A stretch of DNA of 64,000 bases, taken from NCBI GenBank assembly GCA_037190665.1, contig JBBCJT010000074.1, positions 1-64,000 on the forward strand, given 5' to 3'. Position numbers and translations under genes: made by a program. The notes under the pieces were generated by a model that worked only from the letters and a program-made list of their open reading frames with translations, did not search any database and had not been told where the DNA came from. Shown in pieces: positions 23,830 through 33,383 of the stretch. The DNA comes from JBBCJT01 sp037190665 (GTDB lineage Bacteria; Pseudomonadota; Alphaproteobacteria; Acetobacterales; Acetobacteraceae). Each line of letters starts with the position of its first letter. Position 1 is the stretch's first letter.

Positions 23830-24532
23830 GCGCGCGGTCCTCGCGGCAGCATTCGCGGCGCCCGCCCTCGCGAGCCCGGCCGGCACGCTGCACCTGACCA
23901 TCGACACGGGCTGGATGGATCAGGCCGAGCGCATCGCCGGCATCCTCCGCGCGCGCGAGGTGCGGGCCACGCTGTTCTGCGCCGACGAGGCGACCTTCCG
24001 CGGCGACCGCTCGCTGGGGCCCGAATGGGACGGGTTCTGGCGCGCGCGGGCGGCGGAGGGGCACGTGTTCGCCAGCCATACGTGGCGGCACTGGTACTTC
24101 GGCCCCGACCAGGGCAGCCGCGTCGTCTATGCCGCGCGCGGGCAATCCGGGCGGGAGGTGCTGGATGCGGCGGGCGTGGCCGCTGAACTCCGCCGCCCCG
24201 TGGCGCGGCTCGCCGAACTCGGCGTCGAGGCGCGGCCGCTGTGGCGCGCGCCCGGCGGGCGGACCACGCCCAACGCGCTCGCCTTCGCCCGGCAGGCGGG
24301 GTTCCACCATGTCGGCTGGGCGGAGGCGGGGTTCCTTGGCGACGAGCTTCCGGCCGACCGCTATCCGAACCGCGCCCTGCTGTCGCGCGCGCTGGCACGG
24401 CTGCGCGACGGCGACGTGATGGTGATGCACTGGGGCATCCGCAGCCGCCGCGAGCCCTTCGCCGACATCTTCGATCCGCTGCTCGCGGGCCTGCTCGACC
24501 GCGGCTTCCGCTTCGCGCCGGTGACCGCGTGA
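23813..24532 (+). CDS. Polysaccharide deacetylase family protein (secreted, divergent active site)
   Basis: The 239-aa protein has a signal peptide (MAAASRRAVLAAAFAAPALAS). It resembles NodB-type carbohydrate esterases: LTIDTGWMDQAERIAGILRAREVRATLFCADEATF, and ASHTWRHWYFG, which has the H89xxxH93 metal ligands. The usual TFDDG is replaced by TIDTGW: the first Asp (D31) is kept, but the second Asp, normally a metal ligand, is a Thr. Activity is therefore uncertain. The start overlaps the beta-propeller gene by 17 nt and its end overlaps the hydroxylase gene by 4 nt. Confidence 0.83.
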   Translation: MAAASRRAVLAAAFAAPALASPAGTLHLTIDTGWMDQAERIAGILRAREVRATLFCADEATFRGDRSLGPEWDGFWRARAAEGHVFASHTWRHWYFGPDQGSRVVYAARGQSGREVLDAAGVAAELRRPVARLAELGVEARPLWRAPGGRTTPNALAFARQAGFHHVGWAEAGFLGDELPADRYPNRALLSRALARLRDGDVMVMHWGIRSRREPFADIFDPLLAGLLDRGFRFAPVTA

Positions 24533-25461
24533 TCGATCCCTTCTCCGCCGCCGCGGGCTACGTGCACGAGCACTGGATCGTGCCGATGTTCTACGCGCTG
24601 GGGCTGATGGCGTGGGAGGAGACGGGCTTCACCTTCGTGCTGCTCGCGCTCTACGGCGGCGCGCAGGTGCTGCTGATGCTCGCCATCTGCGTGCCGCTGG
24701 AGCGGCTGAACCCGGTGGAGGAATGGGACGACCACCGCGTGGTCTGGACGGACGTGCTCTACACCTTCATCGCGCGCATGGGCCTGCTGCCGCTGCTCGC
24801 CTTCGTGGTGTTCCGCGAGGTGCAGGTCACGGTGGACGGATGGCTCGCCGACTGGGGGCTGGTCGCGCCGACGCTGGAGGGCTGGTTCCCGTTCCTCGTC
24901 GGCATGCCGCTGGTGACCTTCGCGCTGTACGTGATCCTGCTCGACCTCGCGGATTACTGGCGGCACCGGCTGCAGCATTCGATCCCGTGGTGGTGGGCGC
25001 TGCATTCGGTGCACCACGCGCAGCGGCAGATGACGTTCTGGACGGACGACCGCAACCACATCCTCGACGACCTGATCTCGCTGGTGTGGTTCGGGGCCGC
25101 GGCGCTGCTGATCGGCGTGCCGCCGGCGCAGTTCCCGCTGGTGGTGCTATGCCTGAAGCTGATCGAGAGCCTGAGCCACGCCAACGTGCGCATGGGCTTC
25201 GGCTGGCTGGGCGAGCGGCTGCTGGTCTCGCCGCGCTTCCATCGCGCGCATCACGCCGTGTGGTCGGCCGGGCGGCGCAGCGTGAATTTCGGCGCCATCC
25301 TGCCGGTGTGGGACTGGATCTTCGGCACCGCCGATTTCAAGGGCGAGTACGAGCCGACCGGCGACCCCACGGCGGAGGAAGCGATGGCCAGCGGTTCGTG
25401 GCTGGCGCAGCAATGGGCCGGGCTGCGGCGGCTGGCCGGGAGCTGGGCGGGGCGGTTGTAG
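24529..25461 (+). CDS. Sterol desaturase/fatty acid hydroxylase family protein
   Basis: The 310-aa membrane protein carries the three His clusters of the family: HRLQH (H146-H150), HSVHH (H159-H163) and, near the C-terminal third, HRAHH, with a further SHANVRMG. These bind a di-iron centre and hydroxylate or desaturate lipids at the inner membrane. Four to six helices are visible. The GTG start at 24529 overlaps the TGA of the deacetylase gene (GTGA). With the two secreted upstream proteins it may take part in modifying membrane or surface lipids; this is inferred. Confidence 0.88.
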   Translation: MIDPFSAAAGYVHEHWIVPMFYALGLMAWEETGFTFVLLALYGGAQVLLMLAICVPLERLNPVEEWDDHRVVWTDVLYTFIARMGLLPLLAFVVFREVQVTVDGWLADWGLVAPTLEGWFPFLVGMPLVTFALYVILLDLADYWRHRLQHSIPWWWALHSVHHAQRQMTFWTDDRNHILDDLISLVWFGAAALLIGVPPAQFPLVVLCLKLIESLSHANVRMGFGWLGERLLVSPRFHRAHHAVWSAGRRSVNFGAILPVWDWIFGTADFKGEYEPTGDPTAEEAMASGSWLAQQWAGLRRLAGSWAGRL

Positions 25462-25468
25462 GCGGCGG

Positions 25469-25900
25469 CTACTGGCACGCCTTCCGATCGCCGCCCGATA
25501 CCGTGATCCGTTCCGTCGCCACCAGCCGGTCGCGGCTGACCACGCGCATCCACTGGCGGTTGTCGAACTGGCAGGACCGCAGCTCCACCCGGCATGTGCC
25601 CGCGCACTGCACGCAGGTCTTGCCGCCGCAGGTCGGGCCGGACAGCACGCAGGCGTTGCCGGTGTAGACGTCGAACTGGCGCGGGCCGGCGGTGCCGGCC
25701 GCCCAGCTCAGCGTGTAGCGGAAGGTGGGGCGGTTCTTCGCGTCCGGCGCGTCGCAGGCGGGTGCCCCCACGGCGACCGACAGGTCGGCGACCGCATGCG
25801 CGGGCAGCGCCGGCAGCATGGCCAGAAGCGCCAGCACGCGCAGCGCAGGCCGGAGGCGGTGCGCGCGCAGATGCCTGCCAACCCGCGACAGGATGCTCAC
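25469..25900 (-). CDS. Secreted cysteine-rich hypothetical protein
   Basis: I do not recognise this 143-aa protein. It has a signal peptide (VLALLAMLPALPAHA) and a mature domain with several cysteines in short spacing (CVLSGPTCGGKTCVQCAGTCRVELRSC), suggesting disulfide bonds. Its 5' end overlaps the stop of the upstream membrane protein gene by 4 nt (ATGA). It converges with the hydroxylase gene (7 nt between stops). Confidence 0.7.
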   Translation of the reverse strand: MSILSRVGRHLRAHRLRPALRVLALLAMLPALPAHAVADLSVAVGAPACDAPDAKNRPTFRYTLSWAAGTAGPRQFDVYTGNACVLSGPTCGGKTCVQCAGTCRVELRSCQFDNRQWMRVVSRDRLVATERITVSGGDRKACQ

Positions 25901-26562
25901 GCGCTCGCCGGCTTGCCCGTTTCCGCCGCCTTCCGCCGCAGGCGGAAGCGGCCGAAGAACTCGCCCGCGGTGGCGCCGTATTTGCCCTCGGCCGCGCGGA
26001 AGCCGAAATGCGCCGCGACCACCGCCGCCAGCACCAGCACCACGTGCAGCACCGACAGCCGGTCCAGGAACGATATGTTCGGATCGAAGCGTCCCGCCCC
26101 GCGGAAGGAGAACACGATCCCGTTGGCCACGAAGGCGACCACGATCAGCCTCATCACGTGACGGATGCGCCGGTACAGGGCGTAGGTCTCGAGCCGGCGT
26201 TCCAGCACCAGCCCACCGATGAAGAAGACGAAGCCCGCCACGACCGCGACGACCAGCATGGCCAGCCCGCCGACCCCGTCGCCGAGGATTTCGCCGATCA
26301 TCGCGATGCCGAACAGCGCCAGGATGCCCGGCAGCGGATACAGGCAGGTGCCGGCCACGAAGGCCACCGGCGCGAGGAACACGAACGGCAATAGCAGCAG
26401 CCCGCCCGCACTGCCGCCGACACCCCCGCCCGGCCCGCCGCCGCTCGCGTATCGCGCGTTCTGCCCGGCATCGTAGGCGGCTGCCTCACCGGACGATGAA
26501 CCGAAATAGAGCCCGCCGCGCGCGCCGGCGTTCCAGGCGTCCATCTGCTTTTCGAAACTCAT
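25897..26562 (-). CDS. Hypothetical membrane protein
   Basis: The 221-aa product is unrecognised. After a short hydrophilic N-terminus (MSFEKQMDAWNAGARGG) and a glycine-rich stretch, it has two or three central hydrophobic segments (LLLLPFVFLAPVAFVAGTCLY, AMIGEILGDGVGGLAMLVVAVVAGFVFFIGGLVLE), a basic loop, and a further helix near LVLAAVVAAHFGFRAA. It ends with FFGRFRLRRKAAETGKPASA. The start at 26562 avoids a low-quality N-terminal extension. It is coupled to the secreted Cys-rich gene. Confidence 0.65.
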   Translation of the reverse strand: MSFEKQMDAWNAGARGGLYFGSSSGEAAAYDAGQNARYASGGGPGGGVGGSAGGLLLLPFVFLAPVAFVAGTCLYPLPGILALFGIAMIGEILGDGVGGLAMLVVAVVAGFVFFIGGLVLERRLETYALYRRIRHVMRLIVVAFVANGIVFSFRGAGRFDPNISFLDRLSVLHVVLVLAAVVAAHFGFRAAEGKYGATAGEFFGRFRLRRKAAETGKPASA

Positions 26563-26719
26563 GCGACGCCCACCCCGAATTCCCCGATCCGCAGGCTGCG
26601 GCGGGGAGATCGATATCGCAACAAAGAACGATGGCGCGATGATGGCCGGCCGATCCCCAGCGCCCCGTATGCAGCTTCGAGTCGGCCGACGGAACCGCAA
26701 TCCGCGCGGAGGGGGCGGC

Positions 26720-27202
26720 CTATCGCTGGTAGGGAAGCGGCAGCAACGCGCGGATCGGCACCACGCGCGGGCCGGGGACGATCACGCGCGCGTCGGGCGC
26801 GAAGTCGAACAGCAACTCGCGGCACGCGCCGCACGGGGCGACGATGGCGATCTCGCCGCCGATCTCCTCGGGCTTCGGGTGGCGCACGGCGACCGCGGTG
26901 GCCACCGTGCCGTCGCCTTCGAGGATGGCGCGGCCGAGCGCGATGGGTTCGGCGCAGATCTGCAGCCTGCCGACCACGGCGCCGAGGTGCAGCCCGGTCC
27001 AGATGCGCCCGTCGCGGGAGCGGATGGCCGCGGCGACCGTGTGCCAGAACGGCCGGTAGTGCCGACGGACGGCATCGCGCGCCGCCTCGATCAGTTCGAG
27101 GTCGGCCTCGGAGGGGGCAGCGTCAGCAGGCAGGACAGGAGGCTCCACGCATGCGGCGGCCTTACCCGCCCCCCGCGCCCGGCGGCAAGATCGAACGTCC
27201 AC
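26720..27202 (-). CDS. Cytidine deaminase-like protein
   Basis: The 160-aa protein has the zinc-binding layout of cytidine or blasticidin-S deaminases: CAEPIALGRAI (C-A-E) and APCGACRELLFDF (PCxxC). It therefore probably deaminates a pyrimidine nucleoside in the cytosol. The N-terminus is uncertain: the GTG at 27202 gives a long lead, and GTG at 27148 is an alternative closer to the domain. It lies between the membrane protein and the recA region on the same strand. Confidence 0.78.
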   Translation of the reverse strand: MDVRSCRRARGAGKAAACVEPPVLPADAAPSEADLELIEAARDAVRRHYRPFWHTVAAAIRSRDGRIWTGLHLGAVVGRLQICAEPIALGRAILEGDGTVATAVAVRHPKPEEIGGEIAIVAPCGACRELLFDFAPDARVIVPGPRVVPIRALLPLPYQR

Positions 27203-27258
27203 GGGCGATCACGGTCCTCTCCCGCAGGCGGGCTTCGTGAAACGGCCGCGACCGACTT

Positions 27259-27392
27259 CCTCTCCCGCTTGCGGGAGAGGGCCGGGGTGAGGGTGCCTCC
27301 GTCAGCACCACGGCGAGGTTTGGTCTCCGCGCGAGTCCCTCACCCTCCCGCGCAAGCGCGGGCCCCCCCCTCTCCCGCAAGCGGGAGAGGGG
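27259..27392 (+). repeat. ~137-bp interspersed nested-palindrome element, copy 4
   Basis: The gap between recA and the deaminase gene (27203-27527) has no gene and holds this copy: CCTCTCCCGCTTGCGGGAGAGGG, GGGTGAGGGTGC, a variable middle, CCCTCACCCTCCCGCGCAAGCGCGGG, and CCTCTCCCGCAAGCGGGAGAGGGG, then ACCTTGCGCGATG. It lies 3' of recA on the recA side and may end that transcript. A further half-hairpin is nearby at 27219. Confidence 0.87.
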
Positions 27393-27527
27393 ACCTTGCG
27401 CGATGCTATTACCCCCGGTCGCAGGGCACCGCCGTCTTCCGGATGACGCGCTTCCGCAAAGCTCCGCAGGCGGGAGAGCGAGGAGACACCCGGCCGCATC
27501 AGCCAATGCGGCCGGCTACCGCCGCGA

Positions 27528-28574
<1,047 letters not shown>

Positions 28575-28693
28575 CCCACGCTCCTGTCCGCGGCGAGGGC
28601 ACACAACCAATGGGTTGTATTGCCGGTCTGATTTTCGCCTTACGTGTGTGATCACCTGTGCCACAGCCCTCGAATCGGCGCCATGGCCTGCGG

Positions 28694-29794
28694 TCACTGT
28701 ACCCGATTTGTTCGCGATTCCACAGGGGCCGTGGCGGACGGCGGGGCGTGGCGGGACAGGCCCCAGACGAAGGCGATGATCTCGGCCACCGCGCGGTAGT
28801 GTTCGGGCGGAATCGCGGTCTCCAGCGGCAGCCTGTGCAGCGCGCGGGCGAGCGGCGGGTTCGCGACCAGCGGCACCCCCGCGTCGGCCGCCGCGTGGCG
28901 GATGCGCGCGGCGATCAGGTCGGTGCCCTTGGCGACGACCACGGGGGCCGCCTGGCTGCCGCGGTCGTAGGCGAGCGCGACTGCGTAATGGGTCGGGTTG
29001 GTGATCACCACCTGCGCCTTCGGCACCGCGGCCATCATGCGGCGGCGCGCGCGCGACTGGCGGATCTGCTTCAGCCGCGCCTTCAGGTGGGGGTCGCCCT
29101 CGCTCTCCTTCATCTCCTGCCGCAGGTCCTGCCGCGTCATGCCGAGCTTCTTCGCGTGGCGCAGGTGCACCCAGAGCGTGTCGAGCCCCGCCAGCAGGGC
29201 GAAGGCGGCGAGCACGGCGAAGATCAGCCGCAGCAGCCCCTCCCCGGCATGGCGGCCGAGGTTGGCCGGCGGGAGGTCGAGCAGCCCCGCCAGCGTGCCG
29301 AGCGACCCGCCCAGCACGTGCCACGCCGCCCAGGCGAGCAGGGTGATCTTCAGCAGCGCCTTCAGCAGTTCGATCAGGTTGTCGAGACCGAAGACCCGCT
29401 TCGCGCCGCGCACGGGCGAGATGCGGGCCGGATCCGGCTTGAGTCGCTTCGCGCTGACGAGAAAGCGCGTCTGCAGCAGCGTCGTCCCCGCGCCAAACAG
29501 CAGCGGCGGCAGCAGCAGGGCGAGCACCAGAAGCGCCCCGGCCGCCGCTGCCCGCGCGAACCCGGCCGGGACGTCGAGCGCATGCGCCATCGCCATCACG
29601 GCGCCGAGGTGCTGGGCCGCCCGCCCGGTGGCGTAGGGGCCGATCAGCCACAGCCCGATGCCGACCGCGAGCAGGCTCGCGAAGGTGGACAGCTCCCGCG
29701 ACAGCGCCACCTGTCCCGACTCGCGCGCCCGCTCCAGCCGGCGCGGTGTCGGGGCTTCCGTCCGGTCTTCGCCGCTCTCGCTTTCCTCGGCCAC
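28694..29794 (-). CDS. flhB: Flagellar export protein FlhB
   Basis: The 366-aa protein has the FlhB layout: N-terminal [27 protein letters not shown], four membrane helices, then a cytoplasmic domain with the autocleavage site NPTH (N266-H269). Family text follows ([31 protein letters not shown]). It controls substrate switching in the flagellar type III export gate. It starts with GTG at 29794, directly after the fliR stop. Its 3' end is just upstream of recA. Confidence 0.96.
   Translation of the reverse strand: MAEESESGEDRTEAPTPRRLERARESGQVALSRELSTFASLLAVGIGLWLIGPYATGRAAQHLGAVMAMAHALDVPAGFARAAAAGALLVLALLLPPLLFGAGTTLLQTRFLVSAKRLKPDPARISPVRGAKRVFGLDNLIELLKALLKITLLAWAAWHVLGGSLGTLAGLLDLPPANLGRHAGEGLLRLIFAVLAAFALLAGLDTLWVHLRHAKKLGMTRQDLRQEMKESEGDPHLKARLKQIRQSRARRRMMAAVPKAQVVITNPTHYAVALAYDRGSQAAPVVVAKGTDLIAARIRHAAADAGVPLVANPPLARALHRLPLETAIPPEHYRAVAEIIAFVWGLSRHAPPSATAPVESRTNRVQ
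28699..28713. promoter_or_regulatory. Possible LexA (SOS) box upstream of recA
   Basis: GTAC-CCGATTT-GTTC differs by one base from the alphaproteobacterial LexA consensus GTTC-N7-GTTC. It lies about 125 nt upstream of the recA start, between recA and flhB. One mismatch makes this tentative. Confidence 0.4.
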
Positions 29795-30565
29795 TCAGGC
29801 GCCGCCCGGGAACACGGCGATCAGGGCGGTGGCGTGCTCCCGCCAGGTGGCGAGCACGAGCACGATCAGCGCCGCGAGCAGGCCGATGCCGGCGAGAAGC
29901 TGCGCCGGCAGGGCGAGGAAATAGACCTGCACCTGCGGCACCAGCCGCGACAGCAGCCCCAGCGCCGCCTGCGCCAGCACCGCGGCGAGCAGGAACGGTG
30001 CGGCGAGCTGCAGCGCGAGGCCGATGCTGCCGGCCACGGCCCGGTGCAGCATTTCCGCCGCGTCGGCCATCGCGAAACCCTCGCCCGGCGGGATCAGCGC
30101 ATACGACGCCTTCAGCGCCCCGAGCGGCAGCGCGTGCAGCCCGGCGGACAGCACGAGCGCCACACCGGCGAGCATGAACAGCCGCGACAGCGCGGTGCCG
30201 TGCGGGCCTAGCACGGCATCCGCCGTCAGCACCGAGGCGAAGCCGAGCAGCAGCGAGGTGAGCTGCCCCGCCATCACCAGCGCGAACAGCGCGAGACGGG
30301 CGAGGAAGCCGAGCCACAGCCCGACCGTGGTCTCGCACGCGACCAGCGCCAGCATCCGCCCGACATCGCCGGGCGCGGCGGGCAGGGCGGGCGCGAGCGG
30401 GGGAAACAGCAGCGCGGTCAGCACCACGGCGAAGGCGAGGCGGACGGGCACGGGCACCTCCGCCTCCCCCACGCCGGGCATCAGCATCAGCGCCGTGCCG
30501 ATGCGCGCGAACAGCAGCGCGCCAGCGAAGGCATGGCCGGGCAGGGTGGCGAGAAGCTCGCTCAC
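29795..30565 (-). CDS. fliR: Flagellar export protein FliR
   Basis: The 256-aa membrane protein fits FliR of the flagellar export gate: [39 protein letters not shown], later [26 protein letters not shown] and [38 protein letters not shown]. It forms the FliPQR pore with fliP and fliQ products. GTG start at 30565 overlaps the fliQ stop. Confidence 0.93.
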   Translation of the reverse strand: MSELLATLPGHAFAGALLFARIGTALMLMPGVGEAEVPVPVRLAFAVVLTALLFPPLAPALPAAPGDVGRMLALVACETTVGLWLGFLARLALFALVMAGQLTSLLLGFASVLTADAVLGPHGTALSRLFMLAGVALVLSAGLHALPLGALKASYALIPPGEGFAMADAAEMLHRAVAGSIGLALQLAAPFLLAAVLAQAALGLLSRLVPQVQVYFLALPAQLLAGIGLLAALIVLVLATWREHATALIAVFPGGA

Positions 30566-30831
30566 GTCAGGCCCACGCCCATCGCGCGGTCGAACAGTGA
30601 TCGGGCGAAGCCGCCGAGCCGCTCCAGCATCCAGGCGCCGGCGAGGAACAGCGCCGTGCCGACGGCCATGAACTTCGGGATGAAAACGAGGCTCGTCTCG
30701 TTGATCTGGGTCAGCGCCTGGATCAGCGAGACGAGCAGGCCGAGCGCCAGCGCGGCGAGCAGCGGCGGGGCCGCGATCGCCAGCGTCAGCGCCAGCGCCT
30801 CGCGGGCGGCGAGCGCGATGTCCGCCTCCAT
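30562..30831 (-). CDS. fliQ: Flagellar export protein FliQ
   Basis: The 89-aa protein has the two-helix FliQ layout, with [32 protein letters not shown] in the middle, the family signature. It is part of the FliPQR export pore. It follows fliE (7 nt gap) and its stop overlaps the fliR start. Confidence 0.95.
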   Translation of the reverse strand: MEADIALAAREALALTLAIAAPPLLAALALGLLVSLIQALTQINETSLVFIPKFMAVGTALFLAGAWMLERLGGFARSLFDRAMGVGLT

Positions 30832-30838
30832 GCCGGGA

Positions 30839-31156
30839 TCAGATCGGCATGCGCATCACGTCCTGATAGGCGGCGACCAGCCGGTCGCGCACCGCCACCG
30901 TCGTCTGCAGCGCGAGTTCCGCCTTGGTGACCGCGAGCGCGAGTTCGGTGATGTCTCCGTCGCCCGCGATGGCGGTGGCGGATTTTCGATCCGCATCGCG
31001 GCCGGCGCGGACCGTCGATTGCAGGGCGCGGGCGACCGCATCGGCGAAATTGTCGTGCTGTTCGGCCGATCCGCCTGCGGTGGGCGCGGCCGGCAGGACG
31101 GTGCGGGCGGCGGCGCGGTAGGCGGCGGAGGCCGCGGGGGCGGAGATCGTGCTCAT
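30839..31156 (-). CDS. fliE: Flagellar hook-basal body protein FliE
   Basis: The 105-aa protein fits FliE: a variable, alanine-rich N-terminus, then DNFADAVARALQSTVRAG, and the C-terminal AVTKAELALQTTVAVRDRLVAAYQDVMRMPI, the region that packs against the MS ring and rod. Its ATG overlaps the flgC stop (ATGA). Confidence 0.93.
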   Translation of the reverse strand: MSTISAPAASAAYRAAARTVLPAAPTAGGSAEQHDNFADAVARALQSTVRAGRDADRKSATAIAGDGDITELALAVTKAELALQTTVAVRDRLVAAYQDVMRMPI

Positions 31157-31569
31157 GCGCGCAGCATCTCGATGGCGCGGACGAGCATTCCGCGCGTGGT
31201 TTCCAGCACGGACAGGTTGGCGTTCCAGGACCGCTGCGCTTCTCGCATGTCCATCATCTCCACCAGGGTGTTCACGTTGGGGGTGCGCACGTAGCCGGCT
31301 GCGTCCGCCGCCGGGTGCGCCGGATCGTAGCGTTCGGGGAACTCGCCCTCCGCGCGGCCGATGCGCTTCACCCGCACCGCCTGCGCGCCGAGCGCGCGGT
31401 CGAGCCGGCTTTCGAAGGTGATCGTCTTGCGCCGGTAGGGATCGGCGCCGGGTGCAGAGCCGGTCGTGTCGCGGTTGGCGATGTTCTCCGCCACCACGCG
31501 CAACCGCGTGCCCTGCGCGGCCATGCCCCGGGAGGAGAGGGCCAGCGCGGTGGACAGGTCGCTGGCCAC
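31153..31569 (-). CDS. flgC: Flagellar basal-body rod protein FlgC
   Basis: The 138-aa protein has the rod-protein N-terminus (GMAAQGTRLRVVAENIANRDTTG) and the C-terminal helix (YVRTPNVNTLVEMMDMREAQRSWNANLSVLETTRGMLVRAIEML). The start is GTG at 31569, 2 nt after the flgB stop. It is a proximal-rod component. Confidence 0.95.
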   Translation of the reverse strand: MASDLSTALALSSRGMAAQGTRLRVVAENIANRDTTGSAPGADPYRRKTITFESRLDRALGAQAVRVKRIGRAEGEFPERYDPAHPAADAAGYVRTPNVNTLVEMMDMREAQRSWNANLSVLETTRGMLVRAIEMLRA

Positions 31570-31571
31570 GG

Positions 31572-31955
31572 TCAGCTCCGGCCGAGCGCGGTGCGGAACA
31601 GGTTCGCGTATTTGCGCACCAGCCCGGTCACCAGAAGCTGCGCGGAATCCGTGTCCGCGACCTTCAGCAACTGATCCTCGAGCTGCACCGCGTTGCCGTC
31701 CGGCGTGCGCTCCGCGGCGATGCGTTCGGGGCGTGCGCGTTCGGCCGATCCACCGGCAGCGGCGAGATGCGTCGGGGCGGTGCGTGCGGGTTGCAGCGCG
31801 CGCGCCAGATGCGTGCCGAACGGCGCGAGGTCGCGGGCGGCGTAGCCGGGGCTGTCAGCGTTGGCGATGTTCTGCGCCAGCACCGCCTGCCGCTGGCCGA
31901 GCCAGGCCAGGCGGCGCTCGGCGAGCGCGAACATGCCGATGCGGGAAGGGTCCAT
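31572..31955 (-). CDS. flgB: Flagellar basal-body rod protein FlgB
   Basis: The 127-aa protein has the rod N-terminus LAWLGQRQAVLAQNIANADSPGYAARDLAPF and a C-terminal KYANLFRTALGRS helix. The ATG at 31955 is preceded by GGAGG-CCAGA, a strong ribosome site, so it is preferred over the ATG 12 nt upstream. It opens the minus-strand flagellar operon and is divergent from the fliO/fliP genes. Confidence 0.95.
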   Translation of the reverse strand: MDPSRIGMFALAERRLAWLGQRQAVLAQNIANADSPGYAARDLAPFGTHLARALQPARTAPTHLAAAGGSAERARPERIAAERTPDGNAVQLEDQLLKVADTDSAQLLVTGLVRKYANLFRTALGRS

Positions 31956-32068
31956 TCTGGCCTCCATCGGTCGGCGCCGTTCTACGCGGCCATGCTGAAT
32001 GCCCCCTTAAGCGCGAAACCCGCCCGCCGCTTACGCTTCGTCAAGGCGTACTGGGCAAGAACTGCCGC

Positions 32069-32326
32069 ATGCACGCCGAACCCGGGGCCGCGATCTTCCA
32101 GTCCATCGACCGTATCGTCGGTGCGCTCGCCATGACGCGGGCGCTGGTGGATGCCGGGCGCGAGGTCGATCTGGCCGGGCTCGATGCCGAGATCGGCGCC
32201 GTGTGCGCCGGCCTACCCGATCTGCCGCGCGAATGGGGGCGTGCCTCCGTGCCCGCGCTGCGTGCCCTGCTCGGCCATGTCGATGCGCTTCGTACGGCGA
32301 TGCTGGCCGCCCGCCCGCCCGGCTGA
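32069..32326 (+). CDS. Small hypothetical protein in the flagellar locus
   Basis: This 85-aa reading frame is not recognised. It is mostly helical by sequence (SIDRIVGALAMTRALVDAGREVDLAGLDAEI, then VPALRALLGHVDALRTAML), with no signal peptide. Its position between flgB (divergent) and fliO (44 nt gap) suggests a flagellar accessory such as a chaperone like FlgN/FliT, but this is only a guess from size, helicity and position. Confidence 0.6.
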   Translation: MHAEPGAAIFQSIDRIVGALAMTRALVDAGREVDLAGLDAEIGAVCAGLPDLPREWGRASVPALRALLGHVDALRTAMLAARPPG

Positions 32327-32370
32327 CATCGCCCCGCCCGCAGATTCCGTTTCCGGCAGAAGGCCGCACC

Positions 32371-32622
32371 ATGCTCCTCGATCCCGCCTCGCTCGGCATC
32401 GCCGCCGCGTCGCTGCTGCTCGTGACTGCCCTGGCCGTGGGCCTCGGCCGCGCCCTGCGCTTCGCCGGCGCCGTGAAGGGCACGGGCGGAAGGCGGCTCG
32501 CGGTGATCGAGGCGATCGCCATCGATCCCAAGCGGCGGCTTGTGCTGCTGCGCTGCGACGGGCGGGAGGCGCTGGTGCTCACCGGGCCGGCGGGCGACCT
32601 GCTGCTGGAAGCGCCGCAATGA
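32371..32622 (+). CDS. fliO: Flagellar export protein FliO
   Basis: The 83-aa protein is a short FliO: one N-terminal membrane helix (LGIAAASLLLVTALAVGLG), then the conserved cytoplasmic strand region RRLAVIEAIAIDPKRRLVLLRCDGREALVLTGP. FliO assists assembly of the FliPQR pore. The stop overlaps the fliP start (ATGA). Confidence 0.85.
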   Translation: MLLDPASLGIAAASLLLVTALAVGLGRALRFAGAVKGTGGRRLAVIEAIAIDPKRRLVLLRCDGREALVLTGPAGDLLLEAPQ

Positions 32623-33344
32623 GGCTGCTGCTCGCGGTGCTTTTCCTGCTGCCCGGCGCGGCGGCGGCGCAGTCGCTTTCGCTCGATCTGGGCGGCGGCG
32701 ACGCGACGGGGGTGACGGCGCGCCTCGTGCAGCTCACCGTCGCGATCGGCGTGCTGTCGATCGCGCCGTCGGTGCTCGTGCTGGTCACCGCCTTCACCCG
32801 CATCGTGATCGTGCTGTCAGTGCTGCGCACGGCGATCGGCGCGCAGGGCGTACCGCCCAACCCGGTGCTGATCGGCATCGCCCTGTTCCTCACCTACTTC
32901 GTGATGGAGCCGGTGCTCCAGCAGGCCTGGGTCAACGGGCTGCTGCCGATGAGCGAGGGGCGGCTGGGCGAGATGGAGGGACTTGCCGCTGCCGCCGAGC
33001 CGTTCCGCCGCTTCATGGCCGCGCACGCGCGCAGCGCCGATATCGCCCTGTTCCTCGACCTCGCCGACCTGCCGGCCGCACCCGATCCGCAGACCACGCC
33101 GTGGCGCGCGCTGGTGCCGGCCTTCGTGGTCGGCGAACTGCGTCGGGCCTTCGAGATCGGCTTCCTGCTCTACCTGCCGTTCCTGGTGATCGACATGGTG
33201 GTGGCGAGCGTGCTGATGGGCATGGGCATGATGATGCTGCCGCCCTCCGTGGTGTCGCTGCCGTTCAAGCTGATCTTCTTCGTGCTGGTGGACGGCTGGC
33301 AACTGGCCGCCGGCAGCCTTGTGCAGGGATTCGGCCCGACCTGA
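32619..33344 (+). CDS. fliP: Flagellar export protein FliP
   Basis: The 241-aa protein has a cleavable signal-like N-terminus (MRLLLAVLFLLPGAAAAQ) and the FliP core: TAFTRIVIVLSVLRTAIGAQGVPPNPVLIGIALFLTYFVM, then VPAFVVGELRRAFEIGFLLYLPFLVIDMVVASVLMGMGMMMLPPS. It forms the pore of the flagellar export gate with FliQ and FliR. The start ATG overlaps the fliO stop. Confidence 0.96.
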   Translation: MRLLLAVLFLLPGAAAAQSLSLDLGGGDATGVTARLVQLTVAIGVLSIAPSVLVLVTAFTRIVIVLSVLRTAIGAQGVPPNPVLIGIALFLTYFVMEPVLQQAWVNGLLPMSEGRLGEMEGLAAAAEPFRRFMAAHARSADIALFLDLADLPAAPDPQTTPWRALVPAFVVGELRRAFEIGFLLYLPFLVIDMVVASVLMGMGMMMLPPSVVSLPFKLIFFVLVDGWQLAAGSLVQGFGPT

Positions 33345-33383
33345 ACGCGGCCGGGCCGATCCGCTGCCTTCGGGCGGACGGCG

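Noticed and set aside
28603..28618. ACAACC..GGTTGT dyad as a second LexA site
   Set aside because: It does not match the GTTC-N7-GTTC motif; it is left as an unexplained dyad.
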